Origin: Methanobrevibacter sp.
GTDB taxonomy: Archaea > Methanobacteriota > Methanobacteria > Methanobacteriales > Methanobacteriaceae
NCBI GenBank assembly: GCA_017652345.1
Contig: JAGCBE010000266.1
Coordinates: forward strand, 1 to 7,142
Length of the DNA stretch: 7,142 nucleotides
Direction: 5' to 3'
Part shown: piece after piece, positions 4,873-7,142 of the stretch
Position numbering within the stretch: the first letter of the stretch is position 1
Layout of the letters: every line of letters begins with the position of its first letter
Notes under the pieces: generated by a model
What the model saw: the letters and a program-made list of their open reading frames with translations, nothing else
The model's database searches: none
Told to the model about the DNA's origin: nothing
Position numbers and translations under genes: made by a program

Positions 4873-5679
4873 ATGAAAACATTAAAGCCGATGAAAGCCA
4901 ATAAAGGCGTTGAAATGGAATATCGTAAGCGTTTAGATAAATTGCTTGACGCTATGAATAAATCTGTTTTATATTGGATACTTGCCGATTATGGTAATAG
5001 AACTGCAAAGGAAATGGCTAGAGCTATCCAGAAAAGAATTAAACAATGGGATAAGGTTTTTGGTAGCAAAGCCGAAGATATAGCTATATGGTTTGCTACA
5101 ACGGTTAAAAAACACACAGAAATAGGGTTTAGAACGGCATTAAGAGGAGTTGGTATAAATAGATATCCAAGTATTCCAAATAATGTTGTAAATGCCGTAG
5201 AATTAGAGAATGAGGACCTTATACGGAGTATTCCTGAAAAGTATTTCTTGGGCATAAGTACGGTTGCTATGATGGCAATTATGTATGACTGGTCTGCTGA
5301 TATGTTACAAAAGGAAATAGAAAAGCGTCATGGAATAACTTGGCGAAGGATTAGGACTATTGCTAGGGACCAAACACATAAGACAAACGAATTATATAAG
5401 AAGGCTATTTGTGACAATTTGGGAATAAAGTATGCTAGATGGGTATATACTTGGCGTTCTGAAACGCAACGGGAAAGCCATGTGGCAGCTGATGGGAGAT
5501 TATTTGATATAAGTAAGGGTTGTTTAATTGATGGGGAATATATCTTTCCGGGAGAACTTATAAATTGTAATTGTTCCTTTGCCCCTGTAATTGAGGAACC
5601 GGGTGATGAAGAAGAAATTAAGAGGGAAATTGAAAAGAATAGATATTATAGAAAGATAGCTAGAGGGGATAAAAAATAA
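4873..5679 (+). CDS. minor head / head morphogenesis protein (Mu gpF / SPP1 gp7 type), 268 aa
   Basis: Proteins of this group sit with the portal in the phage head and act in head assembly or DNA delivery. The opening KPMKANKGVEMEYRKRLDKL (residues 5-24), then SVLYWILADY (31-40), resembles related minor head proteins, where a Pro/Gly stretch leads into YR..L and YWL. The middle carries RRIRTIARDQTHKTN (158-172). The C-terminal Mu F-like core reads WRSETQRESHVAADG (194-208), then GEYIFPGE (221-228) and NCNCSFAP (231-238), with the usual Cys-x-Cys. I chose ATG 4873 over ATG 4771, listed by a naive longest-frame rule, because the promoter lies between them and family-like sequence begins at 4873. 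No Shine-Dalgarno precedes 4873; an internal ATG at 4915 has AAAGG seven bases upstream. The DUF2213 gene follows after 53 bases, the usual order in tailed phages. Confidence 0.85.
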   Translation: MKTLKPMKANKGVEMEYRKRLDKLLDAMNKSVLYWILADYGNRTAKEMARAIQKRIKQWDKVFGSKAEDIAIWFATTVKKHTEIGFRTALRGVGINRYPSIPNNVVNAVELENEDLIRSIPEKYFLGISTVAMMAIMYDWSADMLQKEIEKRHGITWRRIRTIARDQTHKTNELYKKAICDNLGIKYARWVYTWRSETQRESHVAADGRLFDISKGCLIDGEYIFPGELINCNCSFAPVIEEPGDEEEIKREIEKNRYYRKIARGDKK

Positions 5680-5683
5680 CGAT

Positions 5684-5712
5684 TTGACAATGATTTTTTA
5701 TTGTGCTATCAT
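5684..5712 (+). promoter_or_regulatory. sigma-70 promoter (extended -10) before the DUF2213 gene
   Basis: TTGACA (5684-5689), 17 bases ending TGC, TATCAT (5707-5712): eleven of twelve consensus bases with a TGn extension. It fills the 53-base gap between the two head genes. Unlike the previous gene, this one keeps a Shine-Dalgarno sequence (GAGGA, 5722-5726) 6 bases before the ATG. Confidence 0.65.
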
Positions 5713-5732
5713 ATAATAAACGAGGAAAGAGA

Positions 5733-7142
5733 ATGATTGTATACGATAAATATTCCTTTAATACAAAGCGTGAGATAGACCCCAATGGGTTCTTGCGTGT
5801 TGAAATGTCTAATATTACAAAGAGTCAAGTGCGTCCTTATCTTGGAAGGGAAATTCCTGACCATGAAAAATTTAATCTTGACCCGAATAAAGTTTACAAT
5901 GTTTTGTGCCCTAAAGAAGAGCTTGAAAAAGCGGCTAAAACATTTAATAATTTACCATTGACGAGAGAACATATAGAAGTAGATGTGGATGATGTCCCAA
6001 AAGAAAAAATAGTTGGAAGTTTGGGTGACCACGCTACAGTTGATGGTAAATACTTAAAAAATAACCTAATCATATACGACAAAAAGGATATTGATTTGGT
6101 TTTGTCTGGCAAAAAGAGAGAGTTGTCTTGTGGCTATCGTTATACCCCCATTCGTGAAAGTGGGGAATTTGATGGGCAACATTATGATTTTAAAATGACA
6201 GATATTGTTGGCAACCATGTTGCTTTAGTTAAACAAGGTAGAGCTGGGAGAGATGTTATGGTAGCAGATAGTTCCAAAGGTTTGTTAGAAACCATTAAAG
6301 AAAAGGTTATGGCTGTTTTTGATAATGATTTGGTCGGAGATAGCAAGAAAGAAGTAGAAGATGAAAAGGATAATGCCAAGCAAGAGAAGGTTGGTGTTGT
6401 TATGAAAGAATTTAAAGAAGGCGAACTTAAATCTGGTTCTGGTGAAAAGGTTACCGACCCGAAGCAAGCTATTGCTATTGCTTTATCGGAAGCAGATAAG
6501 GTTACCAAAGATGCAATTCCTGAAAAACAGGATGAACCCAAAAAGGCAGGGGAAGAAAGTGCCTTACAACAAGGAGAAAAGAAAATGGCTGAAGAAGTCA
6601 AAGAAGAAGTAAAAACCGAAGAAAAGGTTGAAACTCCTGCCAAAGATAAGCCTGTTGAAGATGCTTGTTCTAAGGATGCTGAAATTAAAAAAGAAGAATC
6701 CAAAAAAGAAGAAGAAGTTGTCGAAGACGAAAAAGAAAAAGACTTAAAAGGTAAGGAACAAAAAGCCTTTGCTGAAGGTGTTGATTACGGCGAAAAGAAA
6801 GAAAAAGAAGAACCTAAAAAATTGGATTCTGAACATGAATCTGAAGGTGCTAAAAAAGCCGACAAAGAAGAAAAAGAAGAAAAGAAAGAAGAGAAAAAAG
6901 AAGAAATGGCTAAAGACTCTGCCTTAGTGATGGACGCTGATGCGTTGCGTGCTGAAGGTCGTGAACAAGCTATTGCTGATTTCAAATGTCGGGATAAAGC
7001 TCGTAAATCTGTCCGTTCTATCGTTGGTGATGTGGACATTTTTGCTTTTGATTCTGCCGAAGATATTTACAAGTTCGCTTGCAAAGAAGCAGGTATGAAC
7101 TGTGACGAGATTGCTAACTTTAAAGATGCTTTTGCTGGTTTA
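5733..7142 (+). CDS. DUF2213 prohead protease/scaffold-like protein, 3'-truncated by window edge
   Basis: 470 codons are visible and the frame is still open. Residues 1-180 match the DUF2213 pattern: YSFNTKREIDPNGFLRVE (7-24), LPLTREH (74-80), RELSCGY (129-135) and GNHVALVKQGRAGRDV (160-175). H80 and S132 sit where the His and Ser of a herpes/HK97-like assembly protease would be expected; this is inference, not proof. Residues 224-254 (MKEFKEGELKSGSG, then QAIAIALSEA) match the DUF6496-type motif. Residues 260-395 are a very low-complexity Lys/Glu region, probably helical or disordered, as in scaffolds. From about 396 an ordered segment resumes (MDADALRAEGREQAIADF) and runs off the window. 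GAGGA at 5722-5726 fixes the start. Role: prohead maturation and/or scaffolding next to the minor head protein. Confidence 0.85.
   Translation, partial: MIVYDKYSFNTKREIDPNGFLRVEMSNITKSQVRPYLGREIPDHEKFNLDPNKVYNVLCPKEELEKAAKTFNNLPLTREHIEVDVDDVPKEKIVGSLGDHATVDGKYLKNNLIIYDKKDIDLVLSGKKRELSCGYRYTPIRESGEFDGQHYDFKMTDIVGNHVALVKQGRAGRDVMVADSSKGLLETIKEKVMAVFDNDLVGDSKKEVEDEKDNAKQEKVGVVMKEFKEGELKSGSGEKVTDPKQAIAIALSEADKVTKDAIPEKQDEPKKAGEESALQQGEKKMAEEVKEEVKTEEKVETPAKDKPVEDACSKDAEIKKEESKKEEEVVEDEKEKDLKGKEQKAFAEGVDYGEKKEKEEPKKLDSEHESEGAKKADKEEKEEKKEEKKEEMAKDSALVMDADALRAEGREQAIADFKCRDKARKSVRSIVGDVDIFAFDSAEDIYKFACKEAGMNCDEIANFKDAFAGL
6571..6587 (+). promoter_or_regulatory. internal in-frame ribosome binding site and ATG (possible nested scaffold start)
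   Basis: AAGGAG (6571-6576), 8 bases, then ATG (6585-6587), in frame with the DUF2213 gene at codon 285 (MAEEVKEE). It lies just after the DUF6496-like motif and at the head of the Lys/Glu-rich region. Re-initiation here would give a protein lacking the protease-like domain, comparable to lambda Nu3 within gene C. The purine-rich codons for Gly-Glu-Lys could create such a site by chance. Confidence 0.4.

Noticed and set aside
6182..7039. Minus-strand reading frames (6182-6703 and 6785-7039) rich in Ser, Leu and Phe
   Set aside because: They are antisense shadows of the Lys/Glu-rich DUF2213 frame. GAA/AAA codons read backward give TTC/TTT, and there is no ribosome binding site or family match.

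Overview
This AT-rich window reads as part of a tailed-phage or prophage genome. The case rests on two adjacent virion-assembly genes at the right end: a Mu gpF/SPP1 gp7-type minor head protein (4873-5679) and a DUF2213 prohead protease/scaffold-like protein (5733 to past the window edge). The host cannot be fixed from this sequence. The promoters match the sigma-70 consensus closely and the Shine-Dalgarno (SD) sites are strong, which fits an AT-rich Firmicute (including Negativicutes) or an AT-rich gut proteobacterium. I name no genus.

Left part (2-2980, + strand): a tightly packed operon. It holds a 5'-truncated Stealth-like sugar transferase, two small genes of unknown function, a GT2 glycosyltransferase, and a two-domain protein joining a GT8-like domain to a GT29 (sialyltransferase)-like domain. 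Genes are joined by ATGA overlaps or gaps of a few bases. The module looks built to assemble or modify a surface glycan, of the host cell or of the virion.

Middle part (2984-4872): an accessory stretch. It contains a minus-strand NUMOD4/HNH endonuclease convergent with the last glycosyltransferase, and an orphan plus-strand coding fragment. It also contains a self-contained minus-strand gene (3776-4258) with its own promoter, operator-like palindrome, ribosome binding site and terminator, which is moron-like. Divergent from that gene, a perfect TTGACA-N17-TATAAT promoter reads into about 350-450 bases with no convincing gene. Hand pairing finds several long helices there, so it is a candidate structured RNA.

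Right part (4873-7142): the head genes, each with its own consensus-like promoter directly upstream. The first has its -10 box placed so that the transcript would begin at or next to the AUG, suggesting leaderless translation. The second carries a DUF6496-like motif and an in-frame internal SD plus ATG that could produce a separate scaffold protein.

All family calls come from motifs read by eye. No database search or folding program was run.
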